Assembly: GCF_014212135.1 (NCBI RefSeq)
Contig: NZ_JACJVQ010000019.1
Location: 124,001-188,000 of the forward strand
From: Cohnella thailandensis
GTDB lineage: Bacteria; Bacillota; Bacilli; Paenibacillales; Paenibacillaceae
Length of the DNA stretch: 64,000 nucleotides
Direction: 5' to 3'
Part shown: positions 24,451 to 32,439 of the stretch, one piece after another
Layout: the number at the start of each line of letters is the position of its first letter
Numbering within the stretch: position 1 is the stretch's first letter
Translations under genes and position numbers: made by a program
Notes under the pieces: model-generated
The model's input: only the letters and a program-made list of their open reading frames with translations
Databases searched by the model: none
What the model was told of the DNA's origin: nothing

Positions 24451-26547
24451 GTGGCGGATTCACTCGTAATCGTAGAGTCGCCGGCAAAGGCCAAGACCAT
24501 TGGCAAATACTTAGGAAGCAAATATATCGTTAAAGCGTCCATGGGGCACATTCGGGATTTGCCGAAGAGCCAGATCGGCGTGGAGATCGGCAACGATTTC
24601 CAGCTGAAGTACATTACGATTCGCGGCAAAGGGAACGTCCTCAAGGAACTGAAGGACGCCAGCAAGAAAGTCAAAAAAGTTTATCTCGCGGCCGACCCCG
24701 ATAGAGAGGGAGAGGCGATCGCCTGGCACTTGGCTCATTACCTCGAATTGGATGAGCAGGATACGTGCCGCGTCGTGTTCAACGAAATCACGAAGCAAGC
24801 GGTCAAGGATGCCTTCAAGACGCCGCGGCCCATCAATATGGATTTGGTCAACGCGCAGCAAGCCCGCCGCGTGCTGGATCGTTTGGTCGGCTACAAGATC
24901 AGTCCGTTATTGTGGAAGAAGGTAAAGAAAGGCTTAAGTGCCGGACGGGTGCAATCGGTAGCCGTCAAGCTGATCATCGACCGCGAGAACGAGATCAAAG
25001 CCTTCGAACCGGAAGAATATTGGAGCATTACGGCGCATTTTCTTAGAGAAGGGAAAGCCTTCGAGGCGAAGTTCCATTCTCTTGGAGACGACAAGAAGGA
25101 GCTGTCCAGCGAGTCGGACGTGAACGAGGTGCTCGCCGCCATCGGGAACAAGCCGTTCGCGGTGAGCGAGGTGAAGGAGAAGGAAAGGCAGCGTAACCCG
25201 TCTCCTCCGTTCATCACGAGCTCGCTCCAGCAGGAAGCGGCTCGCAAGCTGAACTTCCGCGCGTCGAAGACGATGCAGATCGCCCAGCAGCTCTATGAAG
25301 GCGTGGACCTCGGCAAGGAGGGAACGGTCGGTCTCATCACTTATATGAGAACGGACTCGACCCGCATCTCCCCCGTCGCCCAAGAGGAAGCGAAGGGATA
25401 TATCGAAGGCAAATACGGAGAGAGCTATTATCCCGAGACTCCGAGAGTTTATCTGAAGAAGAACGCGAACGCCCAGGACGCTCACGAAGCGATTCGTCCG
25501 ACCTCCGTGCTTCGCGAGCCGGACCAGATGAAGCCGTTCCTGTCCCGCGACCAGCACCGTCTCTATAAGCTGATCTGGGACCGCTTCGTCGCCAGCCAGA
25601 TGTCTTCCGCCGTCCTCGATACGATGACGGTAGACCTCGTCAGCGGCTCCGTCACCTTCCGCGCCAACGGCTCGAAGCTTAAATTCCCGGGCTTTATGAA
25701 GGTATACGTGGAAGGCAACGACGACGGAACGACGGAAGAGGATCGTTTGCTGCCGCCCCTGCGTTCGGGAGACGCGGTCGAAACCCGCGAGCTCGACCCG
25801 AAGCAGCATTTCACCCAGCCGCCTCCGCGCTATACGGAAGCCCGGCTCGTGAAGACGATGGAGGAGCTGGGAATCGGCCGTCCGAGCACCTACGCCCCGA
25901 CGCTGGAAACGATTCAGAAGCGCAATTACGTCGCTATCGAAGAGAAGAAGTTTTTCCCGACGGAGCTTGGCGATTTGATCAACCAGCTGATGGAAGAGTT
26001 CTTCCCGGAGATTCTCGATACCGAGTTTACGGCGAACATGGAAGACGATCTCGACCATGTGGAAGAAGGCAAGGAGAACTGGGTCGACGTCATCGAGGAG
26101 TTCTACAAGTCGTTCGAGAAGCGTCTCGAAGTGGCCGAAGAAGAGATGAAGGAGATCGAAATCAAAGACGAGCCTTCCGACGAGATCTGCGAGAAATGCG
26201 GCAGTCCGATGGTTTACAAGATGGGGCGCTTCGGCAAGTTCCTCGCGTGCTCGGGCTTCCCGGATTGCCGCAACACGAAGCCGATCGTGAAGGCGACCGG
26301 GGTGATCTGCCCGAAGTGCAAGAAGGGACATATCGTGGAGAGAAGAAGCAAGAAGGGCCGCATGTTCTACGGCTGCGATCAGTACCCCGAATGCGATTAC
26401 GTCTCCTGGGATAAGCCGGTTGCGAAGCCTTGCCCGGAATGCGGCTCCATGATGACCGAGAAGAGAACGAAGAACGGCGTGACATGGAATTGCACGCAAT
26501 GCACGCACAGCGAGACGGCTCCGGAAGCCGACGAAGGGACGGATTAA
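24451..26547 (+). CDS. topA: DNA topoisomerase I
   Basis: This type IA enzyme relaxes negative supercoils. The 698-residue protein has the Toprim start LVIVESPAKAKTIGKYLG, the metal cluster DPDREGEAIAWH, and the active-site tyrosine (about Tyr298) in LITYMRTDSTR. Three C-terminal zinc ribbons follow: CEKCG...CSGFPDC, CPKCKKG...CDQYPEC and CPECGS...CTQC. I chose GTG 24451, seven bases after AGGAGG; ATG 24445 lies only one base from that site. The position before trmFO is conserved. Confidence 0.97.
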   Translation: MADSLVIVESPAKAKTIGKYLGSKYIVKASMGHIRDLPKSQIGVEIGNDFQLKYITIRGKGNVLKELKDASKKVKKVYLAADPDREGEAIAWHLAHYLELDEQDTCRVVFNEITKQAVKDAFKTPRPINMDLVNAQQARRVLDRLVGYKISPLLWKKVKKGLSAGRVQSVAVKLIIDRENEIKAFEPEEYWSITAHFLREGKAFEAKFHSLGDDKKELSSESDVNEVLAAIGNKPFAVSEVKEKERQRNPSPPFITSSLQQEAARKLNFRASKTMQIAQQLYEGVDLGKEGTVGLITYMRTDSTRISPVAQEEAKGYIEGKYGESYYPETPRVYLKKNANAQDAHEAIRPTSVLREPDQMKPFLSRDQHRLYKLIWDRFVASQMSSAVLDTMTVDLVSGSVTFRANGSKLKFPGFMKVYVEGNDDGTTEEDRLLPPLRSGDAVETRELDPKQHFTQPPPRYTEARLVKTMEELGIGRPSTYAPTLETIQKRNYVAIEEKKFFPTELGDLINQLMEEFFPEILDTEFTANMEDDLDHVEEGKENWVDVIEEFYKSFEKRLEVAEEEMKEIEIKDEPSDEICEKCGSPMVYKMGRFGKFLACSGFPDCRNTKPIVKATGVICPKCKKGHIVERRSKKGRMFYGCDQYPECDYVSWDKPVAKPCPECGSMMTEKRTKNGVTWNCTQCTHSETAPEADEGTD

Positions 26548-26685
26548 GCCCGAGCTCGCTTGGCGCGCGGCCGAAACGAAACCGGCTGCCGGATGAGAAC
26601 AGGATGTACCCGAAATAGACTTCTCTTGAGGTCCTCCTAGAACATCCTGGCGCACATTAATTTATTGCCGCAGGAGGTACTCAAG

Positions 26686-28026
26686 TTGGTTCAGAACAAA
26701 CACGTCACCGTCGTCGGAGCGGGACTCGCCGGAAGTGAGGCCGCCTGGCAGATCGCTTCCCAGGGAGTTCCCGTCACTTTATACGAGATGCGTCCCGTGC
26801 GCCGGACGCCGGCGCATCACACCGAACAATTCGCCGAGCTAGTCTGCAGCAACAGCCTGAGGGCGAACGGGCTGACGAACGCCGTCGGCGTTTTAAAGGA
26901 AGAGATGAGACGTCTGGACTCGCTGATCTTATCCGCGGCCGACAAGCATGCGGTGCCGGCCGGCGGCGCGCTCGCGGTCGATCGGGAGGGCTTCTCCGGG
27001 GAAGTGACGAAGAGGCTAAGGGAGCATCCGCTCATTACGGTCGTGAACGAGGAATTCACGGCAATTCCGGAGGACGGAATCGTCGTCATCGCGACCGGTC
27101 CCCTTACCTCGCCCGAGCTTTCTGCCCAAATCCGCGAGCTGCTCGGCGAAGAATATTTTTATTTTTTCGACGCGGCGGCGCCGATCGTGATGAAGGATTC
27201 CATCGACATGAGCAAGGTCTTCCTTGCTTCTAGGTACGATAAGGGCGAAGCGGCTTACCTGAACTGTCCGATGTCCGAAGAGCAGTTCGAAGCGTTCTAC
27301 GAAGCTTTGACGACGGCCGAGACGGCCGAAGTGAAGGACTTCGAGAAAAACATGGTGTTCGAAGGCTGCATGCCGATCGAAGTCATGGCGGGACGCGGCA
27401 AGCAGACGATGCTGTTCGGGCCTCTGAAGCCGGTCGGGCTCGTCGACCCGAATACGGGCAAGCAGCCGCATGCGGTCATCCAGCTTCGCCAGGATAACGC
27501 TTCGGGCACGCTATACAATCTGGTGGGCTTCCAGACTCACCTGAAATGGGGCGAGCAGAAGCGCGTATTCTCTCTCATTCCGGGATTGGAGAATGCCGAA
27601 TTCGTCCGCTATGGAGTCATGCATCGCAATACGTTCATCAATTCGCCTCGCCTGCTGAAGTCGACCTACCAGTTCCGCGGCCGAGACACGCTCTTCTTCG
27701 CGGGGCAGATGACGGGAGTGGAAGGGTACGTGGAATCCGCCGCGTCCGGCTTGATCGCGGGATTGAACGCCGGCCGGCTCGCGCTTGGCTTGGAGCTGCT
27801 TCCGCTGCCGTCGGAGACGACGCTCAGAAGCATGGCCGAGTACATCACGACGGCGGATTTCCGCCACTTCCAGCCGATGAACGCGAACTTCGGTCTTTTC
27901 CCTCCGCTTGATCATCGCGTGCGCAGCAAAAAAGAGAAGAACGACAAGATCGCGGCTCGCGCGCTGGAAGCGATCGAGCAATTCAAAAGCAGCATTCAGA
28001 GTCCTAGCGACATTAAGGCCCATTGA
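26686..28026 (+). CDS. trmFO: tRNA (uracil54-C5)-methyltransferase, folate/FAD-dependent
   Basis: TrmFO makes ribothymidine at position 54 of tRNA with methylene-tetrahydrofolate. The 446-residue flavoprotein begins with the FAD-binding VTVVGAGLAGSEAAWQIA and has CSNSLRAN, GCMPIEVMAGRG, QLRQDN and the C-terminal FQPMNANFGLFP, all family hallmarks. I chose TTG 26686, eight bases after AGGAGG (26672-26677); an upstream TTG at 26665 precedes that site. In B. subtilis codV follows; here hslV comes next. Confidence 0.96.
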   Translation: MVQNKHVTVVGAGLAGSEAAWQIASQGVPVTLYEMRPVRRTPAHHTEQFAELVCSNSLRANGLTNAVGVLKEEMRRLDSLILSAADKHAVPAGGALAVDREGFSGEVTKRLREHPLITVVNEEFTAIPEDGIVVIATGPLTSPELSAQIRELLGEEYFYFFDAAAPIVMKDSIDMSKVFLASRYDKGEAAYLNCPMSEEQFEAFYEALTTAETAEVKDFEKNMVFEGCMPIEVMAGRGKQTMLFGPLKPVGLVDPNTGKQPHAVIQLRQDNASGTLYNLVGFQTHLKWGEQKRVFSLIPGLENAEFVRYGVMHRNTFINSPRLLKSTYQFRGRDTLFFAGQMTGVEGYVESAASGLIAGLNAGRLALGLELLPLPSETTLRSMAEYITTADFRHFQPMNANFGLFPPLDHRVRSKKEKNDKIAARALEAIEQFKSSIQSPSDIKAH

Positions 28027-28033
28027 AGCAGCG

Positions 28034-28057
28034 GCAGCCGGTCCGAGCGCCGGCTGC
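28034..28057 (+). other. Intercistronic hairpin between trmFO and hslV
   Basis: GCAGCCGG (28034-28041) pairs perfectly with CCGGCTGC (28050-28057). The downstream T content is low, so it may be a weak terminator or an RNA-stability element. Confidence 0.5.
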
Positions 28058-28116
28058 TTCGCCGCGTTTAACGACTAAGGGAATTATTGGAACGACTTCA
28101 TGGAGGAGGAACGAAG

Positions 28117-28659
28117 ATGGAGATGTCTTTTCACGCCACGACGATATGCGCGGTGCGCCATAACGGCAAAGGAGCCATTGCGGGAGACGGGCAGGTCACG
28201 TTCGGCAACAGCATGGTGATGAAGAATACGGCCAAGAAGGTTCGCCGCTTATACCGCGGCCAAGTGCTGGCGGGCTTCGCGGGATCCGTCGCCGATGCCA
28301 TAACGCTGTTCGAGAAATTCGAGGGCAAGCTGGAAGAGCATCACGGCAATCTGCAGCGCGCGGCCGTCGAGCTGGCCAAGGATTGGCGCTCGGATCGGGT
28401 GCTTCGCCGTCTTGAAGCGATGATGATCGTCGTGGACGCCACCGGCATGCTGCTGCTGTCGGGCAACGGGGAAGTCATCGAGCCGGATGACGACATTCTG
28501 GCGATCGGTTCCGGCGGAAGCTTCGCCCTGTCCGCGGCGCGCGCGCTAAAGCGGCATGCTCCGCAGCTGGAGGCTAAGGAGATCGCGAAGAACGCCCTGC
28601 AGATCGCATCCGAGATCTGCGTATACACGAACAATAACCTCGTGGTGGAAGAACTCTAA
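28117..28659 (+). CDS. hslV: HslV/ClpQ peptidase subunit
   Basis: This is the proteolytic ring of the HslUV (ClpYQ, CodWX) ATP-dependent protease. The 180-residue protein has the family core HATTICAVRHNGKGAIAGDGQVTFGN, AGFAGSVADA, and IGSGGSFALSAARAL. Two starts are possible: ATG 28117 (MEMSFHATT), seven bases from GGAGGA, and ATG 28123 (MSFHATT). The second would give an N-terminal serine after Met removal, as reported for the serine-type B. subtilis enzyme. The catalytic N-terminus therefore depends on start choice or processing. The hslU gene follows 26 bases later. Confidence 0.95.
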   Translation: MEMSFHATTICAVRHNGKGAIAGDGQVTFGNSMVMKNTAKKVRRLYRGQVLAGFAGSVADAITLFEKFEGKLEEHHGNLQRAAVELAKDWRSDRVLRRLEAMMIVVDATGMLLLSGNGEVIEPDDDILAIGSGGSFALSAARALKRHAPQLEAKEIAKNALQIASEICVYTNNNLVVEEL

Positions 28660-28685
28660 GAGCGAATAGAATCGGAGGGATTAGG

Positions 28686-30077
28686 ATGAGTGATCAATGG
28701 ACGCCCCGCCAGATCGTCGCGGAGCTCGATAAATATATCGTAGGCCAGAAGCAAGCGAAGAGGTCCGTCGCCGTCGCGCTTAGAAACCGGTATCGCCGAG
28801 GCAAGCTGCCGGAAGCGATGAGAGACGAGGTCGTTCCGAAGAATATCCTGATGATCGGGCCTACGGGCGTCGGCAAGACGGAGATCGCGCGCAGGCTGGC
28901 GAAGCTCGTGCATGCGCCGTTCATCAAGATCGAAGCGACCAAATTCACCGAAGTCGGCTATGTCGGCCGCGATGTCGAATCCATGGTCCGGGATCTGGTG
29001 GAAACCGCGATTCGCATGGTCAAGGAAGAACGCACGGAGAAAGTCCGGGACAAAGCGGAGGAGGCGGCCAACGAGCGGCTTGCGGCCTTGCTGGTGCCTT
29101 CGCAGGCGAAGCCGAAGTCGCAGCGGAATCCGTTCGAGATGCTGTTCGGCGGCGGGCAGAACAACCAGCCCGAGGAGCCGGAGGAGGTCGACCCTTCCCT
29201 GCAAACGAAGCGCTCGGATACTCTTTCCAAGCTGAAGGCGGGTTCCCTGGAGAACGAGATCGTCGAGATCGAAGTGGACGATACGACGCCGACCATGCTC
29301 GATATGTTCTCGGGTCCCAGCCAGGATCAAATGGGCAACATGCAGGAGATGCTCAGCCAATTCATGCCCAAGAGGCGTAAGAAGCGTAAGCTGTCCGTCA
29401 AAGAGGCGCGCAAGGTGCTGGTGGTGGAAGAGGCGGGCAAGCTGATCGATATGGACGACGTGATCGCCGAATCCGTCGCGCGGGCCGAGCAATCCGGCAT
29501 TATATTCATAGACGAAATCGATAAAATCGCAAGCAACGGAAGAGGCCAAGGACCGGACGTCTCCCGCGAAGGCGTCCAACGGGACATTTTGCCAATCGTC
29601 GAAGGGTCTACGGTAGTGACGAAGTATGGCCCCGTCAAGACGGATTACGTGCTCTTCGTCGCCGCCGGAGCGTTCCATGTGGCGAAGCCCTCCGACCTTA
29701 TTCCCGAGCTTCAGGGACGGTTCCCGATCCGGGTAGAGCTGTCGAGCTTGACGGACGACGATTTTGTGCGTATCCTTACGGAGCCGGAGAACGCGCTCAC
29801 GAAGCAGTACGCCGCTCTTCTGCAGACGGAAGGCGTCGAAATCGAGTTTACCGACGAAGCCATCGTCGAATTGGCGCGGATGGCGCAGGACGTGAACCGC
29901 AATACCGAGAACATCGGCGCCCGCCGGCTTCATACGCTCCTCGAGAAGCTGTTGGAGGATTTAAGCTTCGAAGCGCCCGAGCTTCAGCTTACGCATCTGG
30001 CGATTACGCCTGAATACGTGAAAGATAAGCTGTCCAGCATTGCAAGCAATCGCGATTTAAGTCAATATATTCTGTAA
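28686..30077 (+). CDS. hslU: HslU/ClpY unfoldase subunit
   Basis: This AAA+ ring unfolds substrates and feeds HslV. The 463-residue protein has TPRQIVAELDKYIVGQ at the N-terminus, Walker A GPTGVGKTE (from residue 58), the intermediate (I) domain at about 100-240, Walker B IIFIDEIDKIA, and the sensor region near GRFPIRVEL. The C-terminal tail YIL is the peptide that inserts into HslV to activate it. The start follows CGGAGGGATTAGG. Confidence 0.97.
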   Translation: MSDQWTPRQIVAELDKYIVGQKQAKRSVAVALRNRYRRGKLPEAMRDEVVPKNILMIGPTGVGKTEIARRLAKLVHAPFIKIEATKFTEVGYVGRDVESMVRDLVETAIRMVKEERTEKVRDKAEEAANERLAALLVPSQAKPKSQRNPFEMLFGGGQNNQPEEPEEVDPSLQTKRSDTLSKLKAGSLENEIVEIEVDDTTPTMLDMFSGPSQDQMGNMQEMLSQFMPKRRKKRKLSVKEARKVLVVEEAGKLIDMDDVIAESVARAEQSGIIFIDEIDKIASNGRGQGPDVSREGVQRDILPIVEGSTVVTKYGPVKTDYVLFVAAGAFHVAKPSDLIPELQGRFPIRVELSSLTDDDFVRILTEPENALTKQYAALLQTEGVEIEFTDEAIVELARMAQDVNRNTENIGARRLHTLLEKLLEDLSFEAPELQLTHLAITPEYVKDKLSSIASNRDLSQYIL

Positions 30078-30116
30078 AAAGCCATGCGGGTTGTTAAGTA
30101 GGAGGATAAAGCTAAC

Positions 30117-30884
30117 ATGAGTTTGTTGAATAAAATGAGATCGTTAAACGCGCTTCTCCAGGAGGCGGCGGGCAAGCCGCTCAACTTCCGCGTCATGGCG
30201 GAAGCGCTTCGGGAAACGCTGGCCGGCGGCGTGTTCGTCGTCAGCCGGCGCGGCAAAATTCTCGGGGCGGCTCCGAACGCTTCGTTCGCGGAAGCATGGC
30301 TTCGGCAAAATCCCGCGGACGAGCTTCGTTTTCCGTCTGAGACAAACGAACTATTTTTGCGGATTACCTCGACGGCGTCGAATGAAGACCCTTCCAAAAC
30401 GCTCCATCCGGTCGAGAACGCATTCGCCGGACAGAAAGTGACCATTGTTCCGATTATAGGCGGCGGAGACCGTCTTGGGACTATAGTCCTTGCCAAGGAG
30501 CAGGCGGATGTCGGCGACGACGAGCTGATTTTGGCCGAATACGGCTCCACTATTATCGGAATGGAGATCCTTCGGGAGAGAGCGGAGGAGCGCGAAGTCG
30601 AAGCGAGGAGCAAGGCCGTCGTCACGATCGCGGTCAACTCCCTGTCGTTCAGCGAGCTCGAGGCCGTCGACCATATTTTCGAGGAATTGGAAGGCAAGGA
30701 AGGCCTTCTGGTCGCTTCGAAGATCGCCGACAGGGCGGGGATTACCCGTTCGGTTATCGTGAACGCGCTGCGCAAGCTCGAGAGCGCCGGGGTCATCGAT
30801 ACTCGATCCCTCGGAATGAAAGGAACTTACATTCGAATTCTGAACGGGAAGCTGCTTCAAGAGCTGGAGTCCCGCAAATCCTAA
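30117..30884 (+). CDS. codY: Global transcriptional regulator CodY
   Basis: CodY represses stationary-phase, motility and amino-acid genes when branched-chain amino acids and GTP are plentiful. The 255-residue protein has the N-terminal GAF ligand domain (LLNKMRSLNALLQEAAGKPLNF) and the C-terminal winged helix. The recognition helix lies in ASKIADRAGITRSVIVNALRKLESAG. The usual length is about 259. It ends in a terminator and is followed by the fla/che operon, as in B. subtilis, where CodY binds the fla/che promoter. Confidence 0.97.
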   Translation: MSLLNKMRSLNALLQEAAGKPLNFRVMAEALRETLAGGVFVVSRRGKILGAAPNASFAEAWLRQNPADELRFPSETNELFLRITSTASNEDPSKTLHPVENAFAGQKVTIVPIIGGGDRLGTIVLAKEQADVGDDELILAEYGSTIIGMEILRERAEEREVEARSKAVVTIAVNSLSFSELEAVDHIFEELEGKEGLLVASKIADRAGITRSVIVNALRKLESAGVIDTRSLGMKGTYIRILNGKLLQELESRKS

Positions 30885-30906
30885 CCGAAAATGTTCCATG
30901 CCTGCC

Positions 30907-30942
30907 AAAAGTCCGGTCTTGTTAACAAGATAGGGCTTTTTT
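30907..30942 (+). terminator. Terminator after codY
   Basis: AAAGTCCGGTCTTG and CAAGATAGGGCTTT form a stem with one mismatch around TTAA, followed by T-rich sequence. It separates the codY group from the flagellar operon. Confidence 0.8.
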
Positions 30943-31070
30943 CTTATTGTCACTTTTTGTACGATATTGGATGATTGAACTTAGAAAATTTTAATCTCGC
31001 CAGAAATCGACGCGGATTGTGGCGAATCCCAAAAAACATGTCGAACATGCAGGATTATCCGCTACGAATG

Positions 31071-31098
31071 TTGAATAATGGAATGTCGAGTGTATTTT
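31071..31098 (+). promoter_or_regulatory. Candidate SigA promoter of the fla/che operon
   Basis: TTGAAT (31071-31076), a 16-base spacer and TATTTT (31093-31098) sit 55 bases before flgB. The match is moderate. A SigD-type element (TAAA with TCCGAACT downstream) was looked for and is poor in sequence and spacing. Confidence 0.4.
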
Positions 31099-31104
31099 TA
31101 AACA

Positions 31105-31119
31105 AATTTTAGCAAAAAA
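31105..31119 (+). promoter_or_regulatory. CodY-box-like sequence at the fla/che promoter
   Basis: AATTTTAGCAAAAAA agrees with the CodY motif AATTTTCWGAAAATT at 10 of 15 positions. It lies at the predicted transcription start of the flagellar operon, just downstream of codY itself. The AT-rich context makes chance likely. Confidence 0.3.
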
Positions 31120-31152
31120 TCCGAACTTAAATTGGAAAAGAGGCGGTTAATA

Positions 31153-31566
31153 GTGGACTTGTTAGGCGGAGCGTCGTTCCAGAGATTGGAAGGGGCACTT
31201 AAAGCCGCTTCGTTGAGACAGCAGGTAATATCCAACAACGTGGCCAACGTGGATACGCCGGGGTTCAAGAGGTCGGACGTCGTATTCGAAGAGCTATTGG
31301 AGCAAGCGATGAATTCCGCCGATATCGGAGGATTTACGGGAACGCGCACGGATGACAGGCACTATGTCATCGGCAATTCCTCCGGCTCGCAGCCTTCGGC
31401 TCGGATAGTGACGGATGAGAGCACGGTCTTCAACAACAGCAAGAACAACGTGGATATCGATAGGGAAATGGCCCTGATCGCGGAGAACCAGCTCCGGTAC
31501 AATTTGTTCATTCAACAGGTCAGTCACGAAGTCAAAATGATGCGCACCGCCATTAAGGGGACTTAA
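31153..31566 (+). CDS. flgB: Flagellar basal-body rod protein FlgB
   Basis: FlgB is a proximal rod subunit exported through the flagellar gate. The 137-residue protein has the rod N-terminal signature SLRQQVISNNVANVDTPGFKRSDVVFE and a C-terminal coiled helix (ENQLRYNLFIQQVSHEVKMM). I chose GTG 31153 (MDLLGGASFQRLE), six bases after the weak site AGAGGCGG; a TTG at 31132 is too far upstream. It is the first gene of the operon. Confidence 0.95.
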   Translation: MDLLGGASFQRLEGALKAASLRQQVISNNVANVDTPGFKRSDVVFEELLEQAMNSADIGGFTGTRTDDRHYVIGNSSGSQPSARIVTDESTVFNNSKNNVDIDREMALIAENQLRYNLFIQQVSHEVKMMRTAIKGT

Positions 31567-31602
31567 GGCTTAACTCGATCGACATTTTAAGGAGGATATT
31601 CA

Positions 31603-32046
31603 GTGAAGCTCAGCGGATTTGATACCAGCGCTTCCGCGCTGACGGCTCAACGGCTCCGGATGGATGTTATCTCTTCCAATATCGCCAATGCCGAAACGAC
31701 TAGAGCAAGCTACGTGAATGGGGAATTCGTACCATATCGGCGGAAGGAAGTCGTCTTCGAACCCGATCAGGCTAGCTTCTCGGACATTCTTAACGGCAAG
31801 CTTGGCGCGCAAAGCGCGACGGGCGTTCGGGTTACGGAGATCAGAGAGGATTCGACGCCGTTTAAGCTGGTTTATAACCCGACTCACCCGGATGCGGACG
31901 CGGACGGAATGGTCAGCATGCCTAACGTCGATATCTTGAAGGAGATGGTCGACATGATCTCGGCCACGCGTTCCTATGAAGCGAACGTGACCGCGCTGAA
32001 CGCCAGCAAAGCGATGTTCACGAAATCTCTGGAAATCGGCCGATAA
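31603..32046 (+). CDS. flgC: Flagellar basal-body rod protein FlgC
   Basis: FlgC is another proximal rod subunit. The 147-residue protein has the conserved N-terminus LTAQRLRMDVISSNIANAETTR and the C-terminal VDMISATRSYEANVTALNASKAM. The GTG start at 31603 follows AAGGAGGATATTCA. The 36-base gap from flgB and the 43-base gap to fliE show no terminator. Confidence 0.97.
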   Translation: MKLSGFDTSASALTAQRLRMDVISSNIANAETTRASYVNGEFVPYRRKEVVFEPDQASFSDILNGKLGAQSATGVRVTEIREDSTPFKLVYNPTHPDADADGMVSMPNVDILKEMVDMISATRSYEANVTALNASKAMFTKSLEIGR

Positions 32047-32089
32047 TTCGGTTCGAGAGAGCAGCCATTGATTCCTAGGAGGATCTAGT

Positions 32090-32395
32090 ATGATTAATAT
32101 ACCATCTATATCGGCCATACAACCCGCAATTTCAAGTGCCGCTCAAGCAACCAAAGCAGCAACCCCCGCGGAGGTTACCGAAAGCTTCGCGAATTATCTT
32201 CAGCAAGCGCTGGACGGGGTGGCGGCGCAAGAGCAAAACGTACATACGGTGAACGATCAATTCATAATCGGACAGGCGGACGTAAACGACGTGCTGATCG
32301 CGGCTTCCCGCGCGGAGCTCAGCCTGGAACTAACCTCACAAATCCGAAACAAGGTTATCGAAGCGTATCAGGAGATCATGCGGATAACCATCTAA
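32090..32395 (+). CDS. fliE: Flagellar hook-basal body protein FliE
   Basis: FliE joins the MS ring to the rod. The 101-residue protein has a variable N-terminus, then SFANYLQQALDGVAAQEQ and the characteristic DVNDVLIAASRAELSLELTSQIRNKVIEAYQEIMRI. The start follows TAGGAGGATCTAGT. Confidence 0.96.
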   Translation: MINIPSISAIQPAISSAAQATKAATPAEVTESFANYLQQALDGVAAQEQNVHTVNDQFIIGQADVNDVLIAASRAELSLELTSQIRNKVIEAYQEIMRITI

Positions 32396-32439
32396 TCGCA
32401 GAATAACGATGCAGCAAAGTTCGCAAGTGAGGTGGAATC

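Noticed and set aside
26602..26651. CAGGATGT/ACATCCTG inverted repeat upstream of trmFO
   Set aside because: The 8-base arms are 30 or more bases apart, with no T run or known motif; chance or a weak RNA fold is enough.
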